From positions 62,001 to 126,000 of the forward strand of contig JARBTJ010000008.1 in NCBI GenBank assembly GCA_029240245.1: DNA of 64,000 nucleotides. The letters run 5' to 3'. Below are positions 25,867 to 35,008 of this stretch, piece by piece. Positions within the stretch are counted from its first letter, which is position 1. Every line of letters begins with the position of its first letter. The DNA comes from Herbinix sp. Its GTDB lineage: Bacteria; Bacillota; Clostridia; Lachnospirales; Lachnospiraceae. The notes beneath the pieces are model-generated. The model was not told where the DNA came from, ran no database searches, and saw nothing but the letters and a program-made list of their open reading frames with translations. The position numbers were made by a program, and so were the translations under genes.

Positions 25867-26805
25867 TTATTGATTTCCTAATGTAGCGACCATGACAGCT
25901 TTAATTGTATGCATACGGTTTTCTGCTTCGTCAAATACGACATCGGCGAAACGTTCAAACACATCCTCCGTAACTTCCTTGCCTTTTACTGCGGGAAGAC
26001 AATGCAGAAAGATCGTATTGTCCTTTTTCGTTTTACTCAGTAAGTCATCATTAACCTGATAAGGCTTTAGTATGGCAATACGTTCTGCGGCTAAATCCTC
26101 TTCGCCCATAGAACACCACACATCCGTATAGACAGCGTCTGCTCCTTCTACCGCATCTAAGCAATCGGATATTTCAATTATGCTGCCCGACTCTTTTGCA
26201 TAATCCTCACAGGTCTTAATCAGTTCCTGCCCGGGCCATAATGACTTCGGTGCCAGGATAGTAAAATGGATTCCCATCTTTGTAGATCCTATCATCAGGC
26301 TGTTCGCCATATTATTGCGTCCGTCTCCTACATAAACAAGCTTTAACCCTTTCAGCTTACCAAACTGCTCTTTCAATGTCAAGAAATCTGCAAGAATTTG
26401 TGTCGGATGATACGCGTCCGTCAACCCGTTCCATACCGGAACTCCACTATATTTTGCCAGCTTTTCAACGGTTTCCTGCTGATATCCGCGAAACTCAATC
26501 CCGTCAAACATACGGCCGAGAACTCTTGCTGTATCCTCCACACTCTCCTTATGACCTAATTGTATATCATCCTTACTTAAATATTCCGGATGACCTCCCT
26601 CATCAATACAACCAATCGTAAAAGCACAACGTGTTCTTGTAGAGGGTTTTTCAAAAATCAAGGCAATGTTCTTACCCTTTAAACTATTACCCATGATTCC
26701 CTTCTTTTTCTTCTCCTTGAGCTCTGCTGCAAGATTAAGTAAATATTCGATTTCATCCGATGTAAAATCCTTTAATGTTAAAAAACTGCGTCCTTTTAAA
26801 TTCAT
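25867..26805 (-). CDS. argF: Ornithine carbamoyltransferase
   Basis: 312 residues, full length. It joins carbamoyl phosphate and ornithine to citrulline, in arginine synthesis (or in reverse in arginine catabolism). 'EKPSTRTRC' is the carbamoyl-phosphate motif, 'HPTQILAD' the second, 'DVWCSMGEE' the ornithine loop, and 'HCLPA' the catalytic Cys loop. No other arginine gene is nearby. A long leader with a strong promoter and ARG-box-like sequences suggests arginine repression and hence a biosynthetic role. Confidence 0.97.
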   Translation of the reverse strand: MNLKGRSFLTLKDFTSDEIEYLLNLAAELKEKKKKGIMGNSLKGKNIALIFEKPSTRTRCAFTIGCIDEGGHPEYLSKDDIQLGHKESVEDTARVLGRMFDGIEFRGYQQETVEKLAKYSGVPVWNGLTDAYHPTQILADFLTLKEQFGKLKGLKLVYVGDGRNNMANSLMIGSTKMGIHFTILAPKSLWPGQELIKTCEDYAKESGSIIEISDCLDAVEGADAVYTDVWCSMGEEDLAAERIAILKPYQVNDDLLSKTKKDNTIFLHCLPAVKGKEVTEDVFERFADVVFDEAENRMHTIKAVMVATLGNQ

Positions 26806-27000
26806 ATGAAGCCTCCTTCTATCTATAAGAAATTCATTATTTATCCATCTGCAATGGCAAATGCAACAATGATTATATCCAATTCATCATAATCCGATCA
26901 TGCACCTACTTAAAGTATTGTACTGAATTCACCATCGTCTGATAAAAAAAGTCCATAAAAAGAATAAAATATAAATAAGCTGTCTTTGAATAACAGAACA

Positions 27001-27065
27001 GCAAATTTATATTTATGCTTAATATTGTTTATTTATACATTATTCTAAATTAATACCCTTGTCAA
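27001..27065 (-). promoter_or_regulatory. argF promoter with ARG-box-like sequences
   Basis: On the minus strand, TTGACA (27060-27065), 17-bp spacer, TAATGT (27037-27042). Just downstream, GCATAAATATAAATTTGC (about 27001-27018) resembles the Gram-positive ARG box (CATGAATAAAAATTCAAG type), and ATGTATAAATAAAC overlapping the -10 may be a second half-site. The ArgR assignment is inference. Confidence 0.6.
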
Positions 27066-27078
27066 GAGATAAATTTAT

Positions 27079-28260
27079 TTATGTGATAGATTTTATCAAA
27101 TTCATATAGATATCATAGCTTCCTTCGTCCTGGAGCACTTTTATAGCTTTATCCTGAATTAAATTTAAGAATTCTTTTTCTGTATAAATCTTATACTTTT
27201 TGATTTTAAGTTTTCTTGCACAATACTCTATAATAGAAAAATACAAATCCGAATACGTCCAGTTTTTACCGAGCTTAAAAGACGCCGCCATCTGAGGGAA
27301 CACTTCTTCCATTAGGCTTCGTATCCCTGAGCCTGTTATATTATTATCTCTTTTAAAGTAAGTTAATAATTGGCGTACGTGGTCCTCCTCCAGCTTCAGT
27401 AAGGAACTCACATGCTCCATTTCGCTTCTCGCTGCGTCGATATAATAATTTCGGCCGGAAAGGGAATGCAGCAGGCGTAAGGCATCATAATAGCCTAATG
27501 TTATATTTCTTGCTGCTTTTTTATTATTAAATTCAAGAATGTTGCAGAGATTAATCCGTGGAGCCAGATAAATGATATTAACATCCTCCGGAATTTTAAT
27601 TTTCTTCTCCATACCAATTCCATAAATACGCACTACAATGATATTCTTATATCCCCTGTTAATCAACATATCGATAGGAACGTTATTTACAATGCCTCCA
27701 TCCAGATATGTTTTTCCGTGCAGCTTTTCGTTCTTAAATAACGGAAAATTAGAGCTTGCCATTAAGTAATCCTTTAAATAACCATCCTCTGCTTCCTTCG
27801 CCGAAATCTCTAATTCCTTCATACTACTGATCGAAAATGTTCCCATGATAAAGTCAATCGCTGATTCCCTGATTGCCTTCTCATCAACATTTTCGTCAAT
27901 CAATTGCCGAAGTGGCGTGACGTCGATGCCCCCATCAATAATAAACCTCCGACCTTCCTCTGTGACTGTCTGCAAGTTGAGCTCCTTAAATCGTCGGTTC
28001 ACTAACTTCTCCATCTGGGAATCATCTACCTTCATGATCCTGGAGTAACTGATGTTCTTCCAGACACCCACTGCCTTTTCGTAATTTCCCATACAGATAA
28101 GGGCACCGTTTAAGGCACCGACTGAAACACCGGATACCCCTTTGATTTTAACTCCACATTCTAAGAAAGCCTTCCAGACGCCTATTTGATAAGCACCTTT
28201 AGCCCCGCCACCCTCTAATACGATCCCATATTCTTTGTCAAAATCAAAGGTTTTCTTCAT
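27079..28260 (-). CDS. Patatin-like phospholipase family protein
   Basis: 393 residues, starting at 28260 after AGGAGGTATCT. The N-terminal 200 residues form a patatin domain: 'VLEGGGAKGAYQIG' (oxyanion GGGxxG), 'GVSVGALNG' (nucleophile GxSxG) and 'YLDGGIVNNVP' (DGG with the catalytic Asp). It would hydrolyse acyl esters with a Ser-Asp dyad. The C-terminal 200 residues have no recognised domain. There is no signal peptide, so it should act in the cytoplasm or at the inner membrane face. Confidence 0.9.
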   Translation of the reverse strand: MKKTFDFDKEYGIVLEGGGAKGAYQIGVWKAFLECGVKIKGVSGVSVGALNGALICMGNYEKAVGVWKNISYSRIMKVDDSQMEKLVNRRFKELNLQTVTEEGRRFIIDGGIDVTPLRQLIDENVDEKAIRESAIDFIMGTFSISSMKELEISAKEAEDGYLKDYLMASSNFPLFKNEKLHGKTYLDGGIVNNVPIDMLINRGYKNIIVVRIYGIGMEKKIKIPEDVNIIYLAPRINLCNILEFNNKKAARNITLGYYDALRLLHSLSGRNYYIDAARSEMEHVSSLLKLEEDHVRQLLTYFKRDNNITGSGIRSLMEEVFPQMAASFKLGKNWTYSDLYFSIIEYCARKLKIKKYKIYTEKEFLNLIQDKAIKVLQDEGSYDIYMNLIKSIT

Positions 28261-28439
28261 AGATACCTCCTGCCAAGTTATAATCGTTCCCTTCGCAGAC
28301 GCACTCATAATCATTCAAGCAAACTTATTGATTGCTCATTTGCCTGCGAAATCCGATTAAACCTGATTCTCTTCGCTGGTGCGCTCATTATTTATCACAT
28401 AATCTTGATGTTTGCTCGCTTTATCTTTGCGAATATAAA

Positions 28440-28511
28440 AGTCCCGAGTTTGTGTGTGATTAAAGCATAAAAATTCAACTTCTGATGCTTCTTCATCTCT
28501 TACTCGGGACT
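28440..28511 (-). terminator. Terminator after the LTA-synthase-like gene
   Basis: Perfect 10-bp outer stem AGTCCCGAGT / ACTCGGGACT and an inner AAGCAT / ATGCTT stem. On the minus strand it is followed by TTTTATATT and lies 16 nt after the stop codon. Confidence 0.8.
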
Positions 28512-28526
28512 GTACTTAAACTTCAA

Positions 28527-30383
28527 TTACTGCATATCTGTAGGTTCATGTGTTATATAATCCGCTATTAAATTCTGCTCTAATATTTCCTTGGAGATCT
28601 TCTTTAATAACAATGCCTTTTCATATTCGTTCTTATAAAGGGAAGCATCCACTTCCTCATTCGTTCCAATTTTCCAGGCCCTGCTGCCGTCAAAAATTTC
28701 TCCCCTGGATATCTGGAAGATAACATCGTTAATAGCAAAGGAACCTTCAAACAAATACGAGGTAAATGCTACAAAGCCTTCCTTCGCGTTCGTTAAATCC
28801 TGCCCGAGAATCATTGTCTTATCTAATGTAAGTCCCATAATATTTGCTATGGTTGGCATAAAATCGATCTGACCACCGGTTGTACTGATGGTCTCCTTTA
28901 TACCGCTACCCGGCACATGAATGATCAACGGTATATTTAACATTTCGTCATAGTCATAGGTACGACCTAAAAATGCACTAACCTGTTCCTGTACGTCCTC
29001 CATGCCGCAGTTAAGCCCATGATGGTCTCCATATAATGCAATTACCGTATTCTCATACAGTCCTGCATCCTTTAAATCCTGGATGAACTGTCCGACTGCT
29101 TCATCGGTATAACGAACCGTTTCAAGGTAATCGCCAAACTTAGTCTCCTTATCCTCATCGGCAAGCGTAAGCGTACGATATTGCTCCTCTAATACAAATG
29201 GATGATGGTTCGTCAGGGTAATTACAAAGCTAAAGAACGGATTTATTTTGCTTCCAAGGATTGGGACCAGCTGCTTAAACATGGATTTATCCGATACACC
29301 CATTCCTATCAATTCATCCTGTTTTAGATCCTCCAGACTGATATAATCCTGAAAGCCCTGTTCGGGATAAGCATTTTCCCTGTTCCAGAACTCACCCTTA
29401 TAACCATGTACAGCAAAGGCTTCATATCCTTGCTCTCTCATCAGCCAGGGTAACCCGTTAAATGTGTTCTCTTCAAACAAGCGGTAGCTTTCACCGTCGA
29501 TAATGGGATATAAACTGTTTAACGACGAGAATTCGGCATCTGCCGTATTTCCCTTGCCAATATTGGAATAATATTGATCAAAGAGTATAGTATCCTGTTT
29601 TAATAGCTGGTTTAGGTTCGGTGTAATTTCCTGTCCCTGATACTCAGCACCTATAACAAATTCCTGAAATGCCTCCAATTGTATAACAACTAGATTTTTA
29701 CCATTACCAATTCCATTGTAAATGGGCTTTTCTGCTTCCGGAACTACATCCTCCAGAACCTCTAATATTTCTTCCTGTGGCATCTCCTCCGTTGACAGAT
29801 TTTCAGCAATCGTCTCACAGATATCATTCACATGACTAGTAAAGAATTCCATACTATTCACACGTTCAATCGCAGCAGAATGAAATGGATTTGCAATCAA
29901 TGTTACGATAATCGCAGTTAATGCATACACCGCATATTTAATGTTTTTATTTGGCTTCCACTGATAATCGGTTATCTTTCGAACGTATTTCTTAAAGGAA
30001 TAATACGCAAATGGAATATCAACAAACAATAAAAAGCTCGCCGGTATTAAGGTTGCAATAAAGCTTTTGGGTACAGCAGCCACGCTTTTTGCCTGCCAGA
30101 TCTGTCGGATGGAGACTGTCTGGTTATAATAATTATAGTACATGGTATCAGCAAACATAAGTAAGCTGAACAGGAAATAAACAGTTAAGAAAATACCCTG
30201 TTTTCTTTTTAAATTACACCTGCCAAAGCAAATAAAAATTGCACCCCATACGATTAAACTAAGGACAATCATCACGATTTCCATTCGGTGTACTTCAATC
30301 AGTGAATAATATACCATCATTTTAAAGGCCCATAAGAATGCTATAAAGTACGGAGAAGCAATAATATCTTTAATCTTTTTCAT
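28527..30383 (-). CDS. LTA synthase family protein (membrane phosphoglycerol transferase)
   Basis: 618 residues. Five membrane segments in residues 1-165 are followed by an extracellular sulfatase-fold domain from about 225. The metal site and nucleophile appear as 'VVIQLEAFQEF' (Glu), 'IGKGNTADAEFSSLNSLYP' (catalytic Thr), 'ALYGDHHG' (Asp-His) and 'AVHGYKGEFWNR' (His, Trp, Arg). LtaS-type enzymes move glycerol phosphate from phosphatidylglycerol to lipoteichoic acid; relatives make related polymers, so the exact product is open. The start follows GGGGATTTTT. It has its own promoter and terminator. Confidence 0.9.
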   Translation of the reverse strand: MKKIKDIIASPYFIAFLWAFKMMVYYSLIEVHRMEIVMIVLSLIVWGAIFICFGRCNLKRKQGIFLTVYFLFSLLMFADTMYYNYYNQTVSIRQIWQAKSVAAVPKSFIATLIPASFLLFVDIPFAYYSFKKYVRKITDYQWKPNKNIKYAVYALTAIIVTLIANPFHSAAIERVNSMEFFTSHVNDICETIAENLSTEEMPQEEILEVLEDVVPEAEKPIYNGIGNGKNLVVIQLEAFQEFVIGAEYQGQEITPNLNQLLKQDTILFDQYYSNIGKGNTADAEFSSLNSLYPIIDGESYRLFEENTFNGLPWLMREQGYEAFAVHGYKGEFWNRENAYPEQGFQDYISLEDLKQDELIGMGVSDKSMFKQLVPILGSKINPFFSFVITLTNHHPFVLEEQYRTLTLADEDKETKFGDYLETVRYTDEAVGQFIQDLKDAGLYENTVIALYGDHHGLNCGMEDVQEQVSAFLGRTYDYDEMLNIPLIIHVPGSGIKETISTTGGQIDFMPTIANIMGLTLDKTMILGQDLTNAKEGFVAFTSYLFEGSFAINDVIFQISRGEIFDGSRAWKIGTNEEVDASLYKNEYEKALLLKKISKEILEQNLIADYITHEPTDMQ

Positions 30384-30441
30384 AAAAATCCCCTAAACTG
30401 TCCCCCTAGGACTATTTTTCTCAGTGTCACAAGTTAGCCTT

Positions 30442-30470
30442 ATAATATCTCATAGAACATATTTATTCAA
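30442..30470 (-). promoter_or_regulatory. Promoter of the LTA-synthase-like gene
   Basis: On the minus strand, TTGAAT (30465-30470), 17-bp spacer, TATTAT (30442-30447), about 60 nt upstream of the start codon. Confidence 0.65.
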
Positions 30471-30548
30471 GACGAAATTTATTAATTTTTTCTTACAAAT
30501 TTGCATTTTTATAGTGCAAATGTCACAAAAAGGATCTCCGGAAATAAA

Positions 30549-30642
30549 ACGACCGATATCGTCAAATTACTTTCCCTTGATAAAATGAATTCTATTGTCG
30601 AATCATTTTACCAAACGCAGAAGTAATTGTGATACCGGCCGT
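30549..30642 (-). terminator. Long composite terminator of the nfeD-SPFH operon
   Basis: On the minus strand a 12-bp stem ACGGCCGGTATC / GATATCGGTCGT (two G-T pairs) encloses AATTACTT / AAGTAATT and GGTAAAATGA / TCATTTTATC stems, giving a hairpin of about 94 nt, then TTTTATTT. It lies about 20 nt after the SPFH stop. Confidence 0.75.
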
Positions 30643-30663
30643 AAAATAGATCAGGATTAATTT

Positions 30664-31593
30664 CTAATCGTCCTTGCCAACCTCTACCAATGCTTTGACC
30701 ATTCCCGCAAAGCCCTGGATATCGGAAGGAATAATGATCTTCGTTGCCTTACCGTCTGCAGCCTTAGCAAAGGCTTCCAAACTTTTTAACTGTATCACTG
30801 CATTTTGTGGTGCAGCTTCGTTTAAATAACGGATACCCTCTGCATTCGCTTTTTGTACGGAAAGGATTGCTTCCGCCTGGCCTTCTGCCTCCCGGATAGT
30901 AGCCTCCTTCTTAGCTTCCGCACGTAAGATCGCCGACAATTTTTCACCTTCTGCTTCCAAAATAGCGGATTCTTTTTTACCCTCTGCGATAAGAATTGCC
31001 GATTTCTTTGAACCCTCTGCAATCAATATGGATTCTCTTCGTTCACGTTCTGCTTTCATCTGCTTTTCCATAGCATCCTGAATAGCAGCTGGGGGAATAA
31101 TATTCTTAAGTTCTACACGGGTTACCTTAATCCCCCAAGGATCGGTAGCAACATCCAAGGTAACTCTCATCTTGGTATTGATGATTTCCCTCGAAGTCAG
31201 GGTTTCGTCAAGCTCAAGATCGCCTATAATGTTTCTTAACGAGGTTGCTGTTAAATTTTCGATTGCCATTATCGGATGCTCTACACCATAAGCAAACAGT
31301 TTCGGATCTGTAATCTGAAAGAACACTACGGTATCAATCTTCATAGTTACATTATCCTTAGTGATCACCGGCTGGGGTGCAAAATCAACCACCTGCTCCT
31401 TTAATATTACCTTTTTTGCCACCTTATCAATTAATGGCATTTTGACATGAATGCCAACTTCCCAAGTAGCCTGATAGCCACCCAGACGCTCAACTACATA
31501 GGCGTATGCCTGCGGAACTATTTTTACACAGGATGCTAATACAAGTAATACAAATAATCCAAAAATGATAAGACCCCACTCTAAACCGCTCAT
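30664..31593 (-). CDS. SPFH/Band 7 (stomatin/flotillin-like) membrane protein
   Basis: 309 residues. One N-terminal membrane anchor (about 4-26) is followed by an SPFH domain ('IVPQAYAYVVERLGGY', 'VITKDNVTMKIDTVVFFQI', 'TATSLRNIIGDLELDETLTSR'). A long Ala/Glu/Lys coiled coil covers about 180-250 ('ILIAEGKKESAILEAEGEKLSAIL'). These proteins oligomerise in membrane microdomains and often assist FtsH-like proteolysis. Its ATG overlaps the nfeD stop codon (TAATG), so it pairs with NfeD, as is usual for stomatin operons. Confidence 0.94.
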   Translation of the reverse strand: MSGLEWGLIIFGLFVLLVLASCVKIVPQAYAYVVERLGGYQATWEVGIHVKMPLIDKVAKKVILKEQVVDFAPQPVITKDNVTMKIDTVVFFQITDPKLFAYGVEHPIMAIENLTATSLRNIIGDLELDETLTSREIINTKMRVTLDVATDPWGIKVTRVELKNIIPPAAIQDAMEKQMKAERERRESILIAEGSKKSAILIAEGKKESAILEAEGEKLSAILRAEAKKEATIREAEGQAEAILSVQKANAEGIRYLNEAAPQNAVIQLKSLEAFAKAADGKATKIIIPSDIQGFAGMVKALVEVGKDD

Positions 31594-32033
31594 TACGAAA
31601 CCTCCTTATTTATTGTCGTTACAATTAATTTTACACCGGAAATCCCCTGTATTTTAACCTTGCTGCCTTTTTCTATCATATTCCCATCTAATGATTTCGC
31701 TGACCATTCCTGTCCGTCAACTAAAACTTGCCCGGTAGCATTGATATTATCAATTGTGATTAACACCATAGCTTCTTTCCCGATAACTCCTTCATAATTT
31801 GTTTTTACTCTCTTTGGATTAAAATATTTTACAATCACAGGTCTGGTAAAATATAACAACACCAAAGATACTATGAGGAATATTATGACCTCAACAAGAA
31901 GGTTATCAAAGAACAACGATACAATAAAGGCAACTAAGGCTCCACCGGCAAACCATATCGTCGTAAGTCCCAAAGTAATTATTTCAATAAATATCAAAAC
32001 CGCAAGTACAATTAACCAATAAACCGGATCCAT
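31593..32033 (-). CDS. NfeD family protein
   Basis: 146 residues: two or three N-terminal membrane segments (residues 5-75) and a C-terminal OB-fold domain ('GVIGKEAMVLITIDNINATGQVLVDGQEWSAKS'). NfeD proteins are the constant partner of SPFH proteins. This is the short form, without the N-terminal ClpP-like protease. The start at 32033 lies nine bases after GGGG; an ATG four bases upstream is in another frame. Confidence 0.93.
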   Translation of the reverse strand: MDPVYWLIVLAVLIFIEIITLGLTTIWFAGGALVAFIVSLFFDNLLVEVIIFLIVSLVLLYFTRPVIVKYFNPKRVKTNYEGVIGKEAMVLITIDNINATGQVLVDGQEWSAKSLDGNMIEKGSKVKIQGISGVKLIVTTINKEVS

Positions 32034-32210
32034 CCATTAATTCCCCTTTCTTTCTTTTACTATATTTTACTTGATAAAATGGGAATATACAATACTTCCC
32101 CAGCTTTTCTAATTTTCTTTTAATCTTTATGACGAAAAGTACAGAAAAAGAAGGAAAATTCACTTCACCTATATCCAAGTTTGTATATTCCATTGCTTTC
32201 ACCAAAAAAC

Positions 32211-32249
32211 AAGGATATCATCCGGCTATACATGCCTTTCGATATCCTT
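32211..32249 (-). terminator. Terminator of the prmC-prfA-methyltransferase operon
   Basis: On the minus strand a perfect 9-bp stem AAGGATATC / GATATCCTT, directly after the stop codon, followed by GTTTTTTGG. Confidence 0.85.
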
Positions 32250-33049
32250 TACTTTCTTCTCTGTCTTGCAGCCTCATACATAAGAATAGCTGCCGCAACT
32301 GCCGCATTTAAAGATTCCACCTTCCCGGCCATTGGTATTTTTATCAATGTGTCTGCCATGGAGGAGATCTCTTCGGATAAACCGTTTGCTTCATTACCAA
32401 TTAAAAATGCACATTTTCCTCGGAAGCTTCCTTCCGTATCGTAGGGCCTTCCCATCAGATGGGCAGCAAAAACTGTCACTCCCCGGTTCTTGATATCGGC
32501 AAGAATCTGTTTAAAATCATCAACATAACAAAATGGTACCCGGTAAATAGACCCCATCGTGGAACGAATTACTTTAGGATTATAACTATCTACGCTGGAA
32601 CCGTTCATGATAATTCCCGTAATTCCTGCACCCTCCGCTGTTCGTATCATGGTTCCTAAATTTCCGGGATCCCTGATATCCTCCAATAAAAGCAGGCAGG
32701 CCTCCGGATGTTTTAATATAGCCTCCGGAGAGTATTCCGATATTTTTACCGTTCCCAGGATACCCTGGGGTGTCTGAGTATCCGATGCTTCTTTAAACAC
32801 AGCATCGGTTAAGATTTCTACATCCAGACTATCAAAATAATCAGAGTGCTCCTTAGTTACAGCATCATAAAAGCTTTCAGAAGTATATGCCTTAATCAAA
32901 AGACCTGCTTCCTTCGCCTCTTCAAACATCTTGATGCCTTCTACAACAAAGATACCCTGTTCCTTCCTTGCCTTTGCCTTCTTCTGCAGTAATACTAAAT
33001 TCTTTATCTGGGAATTGCTTATACTGCTGATTACATTTTTTGGCTTCAT
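32249..33049 (-). CDS. TrmH/SpoU family RNA 2'-O-methyltransferase
   Basis: 266 residues. The N-terminal 'SSISNSQIKNLVLLQKKAKARKEQGIFVVEG' is the substrate-binding domain of RlmB/TsnR-like enzymes. The C-terminal SPOUT knot holds 'LLLEDIRDPGNLGTMIRTAEGAGI' (motif 1), 'FLIGNEANGLSEE' (motif 2) and 'KIPMAGKVESLNAAVAAAILMYE' (motif 3). It methylates ribose 2'-OH in rRNA or tRNA with SAM; the exact target is unknown. It starts seven bases after prfA, and its ribosome site overlaps the prfA end. Confidence 0.93.
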   Translation of the reverse strand: MKPKNVISSISNSQIKNLVLLQKKAKARKEQGIFVVEGIKMFEEAKEAGLLIKAYTSESFYDAVTKEHSDYFDSLDVEILTDAVFKEASDTQTPQGILGTVKISEYSPEAILKHPEACLLLLEDIRDPGNLGTMIRTAEGAGITGIIMNGSSVDSYNPKVIRSTMGSIYRVPFCYVDDFKQILADIKNRGVTVFAAHLMGRPYDTEGSFRGKCAFLIGNEANGLSEEISSMADTLIKIPMAGKVESLNAAVAAAILMYEAARQRRK

Positions 33050-33056
33050 CGCTTTG

Positions 33057-34130
33057 TTATTCCTCTTGCAACTTCGTTAACTTCGCTGATTGGTCTGCTG
33101 CGGTTAAGCTATCAATGATCTCCTGGATGTCTCCATCCAGAATGGAATCAATCTGATGAACGGTTAATTTTATTCTATGATCGGTTACTCGTCCCTGAGG
33201 GAAATTATAGGTTCTGATCTTTTCAGAACGACCACCCGTACCAACCTGACTTTTTCTTGCCTCTGCTTCAGCATCCTGCGCCTTTTGAAGCTCCAATTCA
33301 TACAATCTGGAACGTAATACTTTGATTGCCTTATCTTTATTCTTTAACTGGGATTTTTCATCCTGGCAGGAAATTACGATACCGGTCGGAATATGGGTAA
33401 GTCTTACCGCAGAATCGGTGGTATTAACGCACTGTCCACCATTACCGGAGGAACGGAATACATCGAATTTACAGTCATTTAAATCAAGCTCTACATCCAC
33501 GTCCTCAGCTTCCGGCATAATTGCTACCGTAACTGTCGAGGTATGAATTCTTCCGCCGGATTCCGTCACCGGAACACGCTGTACGCGGTGCACTCCGCTT
33601 TCATATTTCAGTTTGGAATAAGCACCTTTACCGTTTATCATAAAAATGACTTCCTTAAATCCGCCAATTCCGTTTTCATTTAAGTTCATCATATCAATTT
33701 TCCAGCGGTTACGCTCTGCATATCTGACATACATACGGTATAACTCTGCTGCAAAAAGAGCTGCTTCATCACCACCGGCTCCACCTCTGATTTCTACAAT
33801 AACATTCTTATCATCATTCGGATCTTTTGGTAACAATAAAATTTTGAGTTCTTCTTCTATTTTTGTGAGATTTTGCTTGCAGGTGTTTAACTCTTCCTTC
33901 GCCATCTCACGAATTTCTTCATCACTTTCCTCATTGAGCATAGCCAAACTATCCTCAATATTTTTCTGGGTTGTTTTATATTCCTGATATTTGTCTGCAA
34001 TATCAGTCAGATCAGACTGCTCTTTTCTAATCTTTCTGTATCTGTTCTGGTCATTAACGACATCCGGATTAGACAGCTCCGCTTCTAATTCCTGATACCG
34101 TGCCAATAGATCCTCTAACTTGTCAAACAT
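33057..34130 (-). CDS. prfA: Peptide chain release factor 1
   Basis: 357 residues, full length. RF1 reads UAA and UAG and triggers peptide release. The '[14 protein letters not shown]' region carries the PxT tripeptide that distinguishes RF1 from RF2 (SPF), and '[15 protein letters not shown]' holds the universal GGQ. The residue after GGQ is Cys, where most RF1 have His or Ser. It follows prmC by 18 bp, and PrmC methylates the GGQ glutamine. Start after GGAGGAAGA. Confidence 0.98.
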   Translation of the reverse strand: MFDKLEDLLARYQELEAELSNPDVVNDQNRYRKIRKEQSDLTDIADKYQEYKTTQKNIEDSLAMLNEESDEEIREMAKEELNTCKQNLTKIEEELKILLLPKDPNDDKNVIVEIRGGAGGDEAALFAAELYRMYVRYAERNRWKIDMMNLNENGIGGFKEVIFMINGKGAYSKLKYESGVHRVQRVPVTESGGRIHTSTVTVAIMPEAEDVDVELDLNDCKFDVFRSSGNGGQCVNTTDSAVRLTHIPTGIVISCQDEKSQLKNKDKAIKVLRSRLYELELQKAQDAEAEARKSQVGTGGRSEKIRTYNFPQGRVTDHRIKLTVHQIDSILDGDIQEIIDSLTAADQSAKLTKLQEE

Positions 34131-34148
34131 AAAAAATCTTCCTCCATC

Positions 34149-34976
34149 TTAACGTTTCCCGAAAACCACCCGGTCCAGTCCACTCAAATCCTTAATTATT
34201 TCTATATTGTAAAATCCTTCTTTTGCAAGGATTTCTTTTACTTCTGCACCTTGATTATATCCTATTTCGAAGAAAATCAGACCCTTTTCCTTCAAATGTT
34301 TTTTCGACGCTTCTGCTATCAGCCTGTAAAATTCCAGCCCATCATCGGCCCCGTTCAGCGCAAGTAAGGGCTCATGATCTTTAACCTCCGGCATCAGTCC
34401 GGCGATTTCACCGGTCGGTATATAGGGAGGGTTTGAAACGATGATGTCAACTTCACTCTCAACGTTTTCAAATAAATTGCTTAATATGAATTCTATTTCT
34501 GTCCCGTGCTTATGTGCATTTATATTTGCAATTTTAAGAGCTTTATCCGACAGATCAACACCATAGACCTTTGCAGGCTTTCCCAGCTTTGCAAGACTAA
34601 CAATAATGCAGCCCGATCCGGTGCACATATCAAGGACTGTTTTATCCTTGCATACCTTAAGAACCTGCTCAACTAAAATTTCTGTATCCTGCCTCGGTAT
34701 GAGCACATCCTCGGTGACCATAAATTCGAGCCCCATAAATTCCTGTATCCCGGTAATATACTGGAGTGGAATACGGGTTGCTCTTTTCTCAATTAAATTC
34801 ATATATTCCCGATATTTGTCTTCCGGCAGTGGCATATTTATACGCAAATAATACTCTGCCCTGCTTATTCCACAAACATGGGCTAGCAGATACCATGCAT
34901 CCACATCGGCATCTGCTATGTCCCGTTGCTTTAATATAGTTCTGGCTTTCTGTAAAGCTTCCTGATACGTTACCAT
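34149..34976 (-). CDS. prmC: Release factor glutamine methyltransferase
   Basis: 275 residues. It methylates the glutamine of the GGQ motif in release factors using SAM. The N-terminal helical bundle binds the release factor ('AWYLLAHVCGISRAEYYLRI'). The Rossmann methyltransferase domain has 'VLDMCTGSGCIIVSLAK' and the catalytic 'IIVSNPPYIP' (NPPY). It sits directly upstream of prfA, its substrate gene. The start follows GAGGATTATAA. Confidence 0.97.
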   Translation of the reverse strand: MVTYQEALQKARTILKQRDIADADVDAWYLLAHVCGISRAEYYLRINMPLPEDKYREYMNLIEKRATRIPLQYITGIQEFMGLEFMVTEDVLIPRQDTEILVEQVLKVCKDKTVLDMCTGSGCIIVSLAKLGKPAKVYGVDLSDKALKIANINAHKHGTEIEFILSNLFENVESEVDIIVSNPPYIPTGEIAGLMPEVKDHEPLLALNGADDGLEFYRLIAEASKKHLKEKGLIFFEIGYNQGAEVKEILAKEGFYNIEIIKDLSGLDRVVFGKR

Positions 34977-35008
34977 TTATAATCCTCACAGAACTGCTGC
35001 CTTAGTTT

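Noticed and set aside
28270-28440. Loose direct repeat upstream of the patatin gene (TTCGC...CGCTCAT and TTGCTC segments)
   Set aside because: The similarity is short and patchy; not enough to call a repeat.
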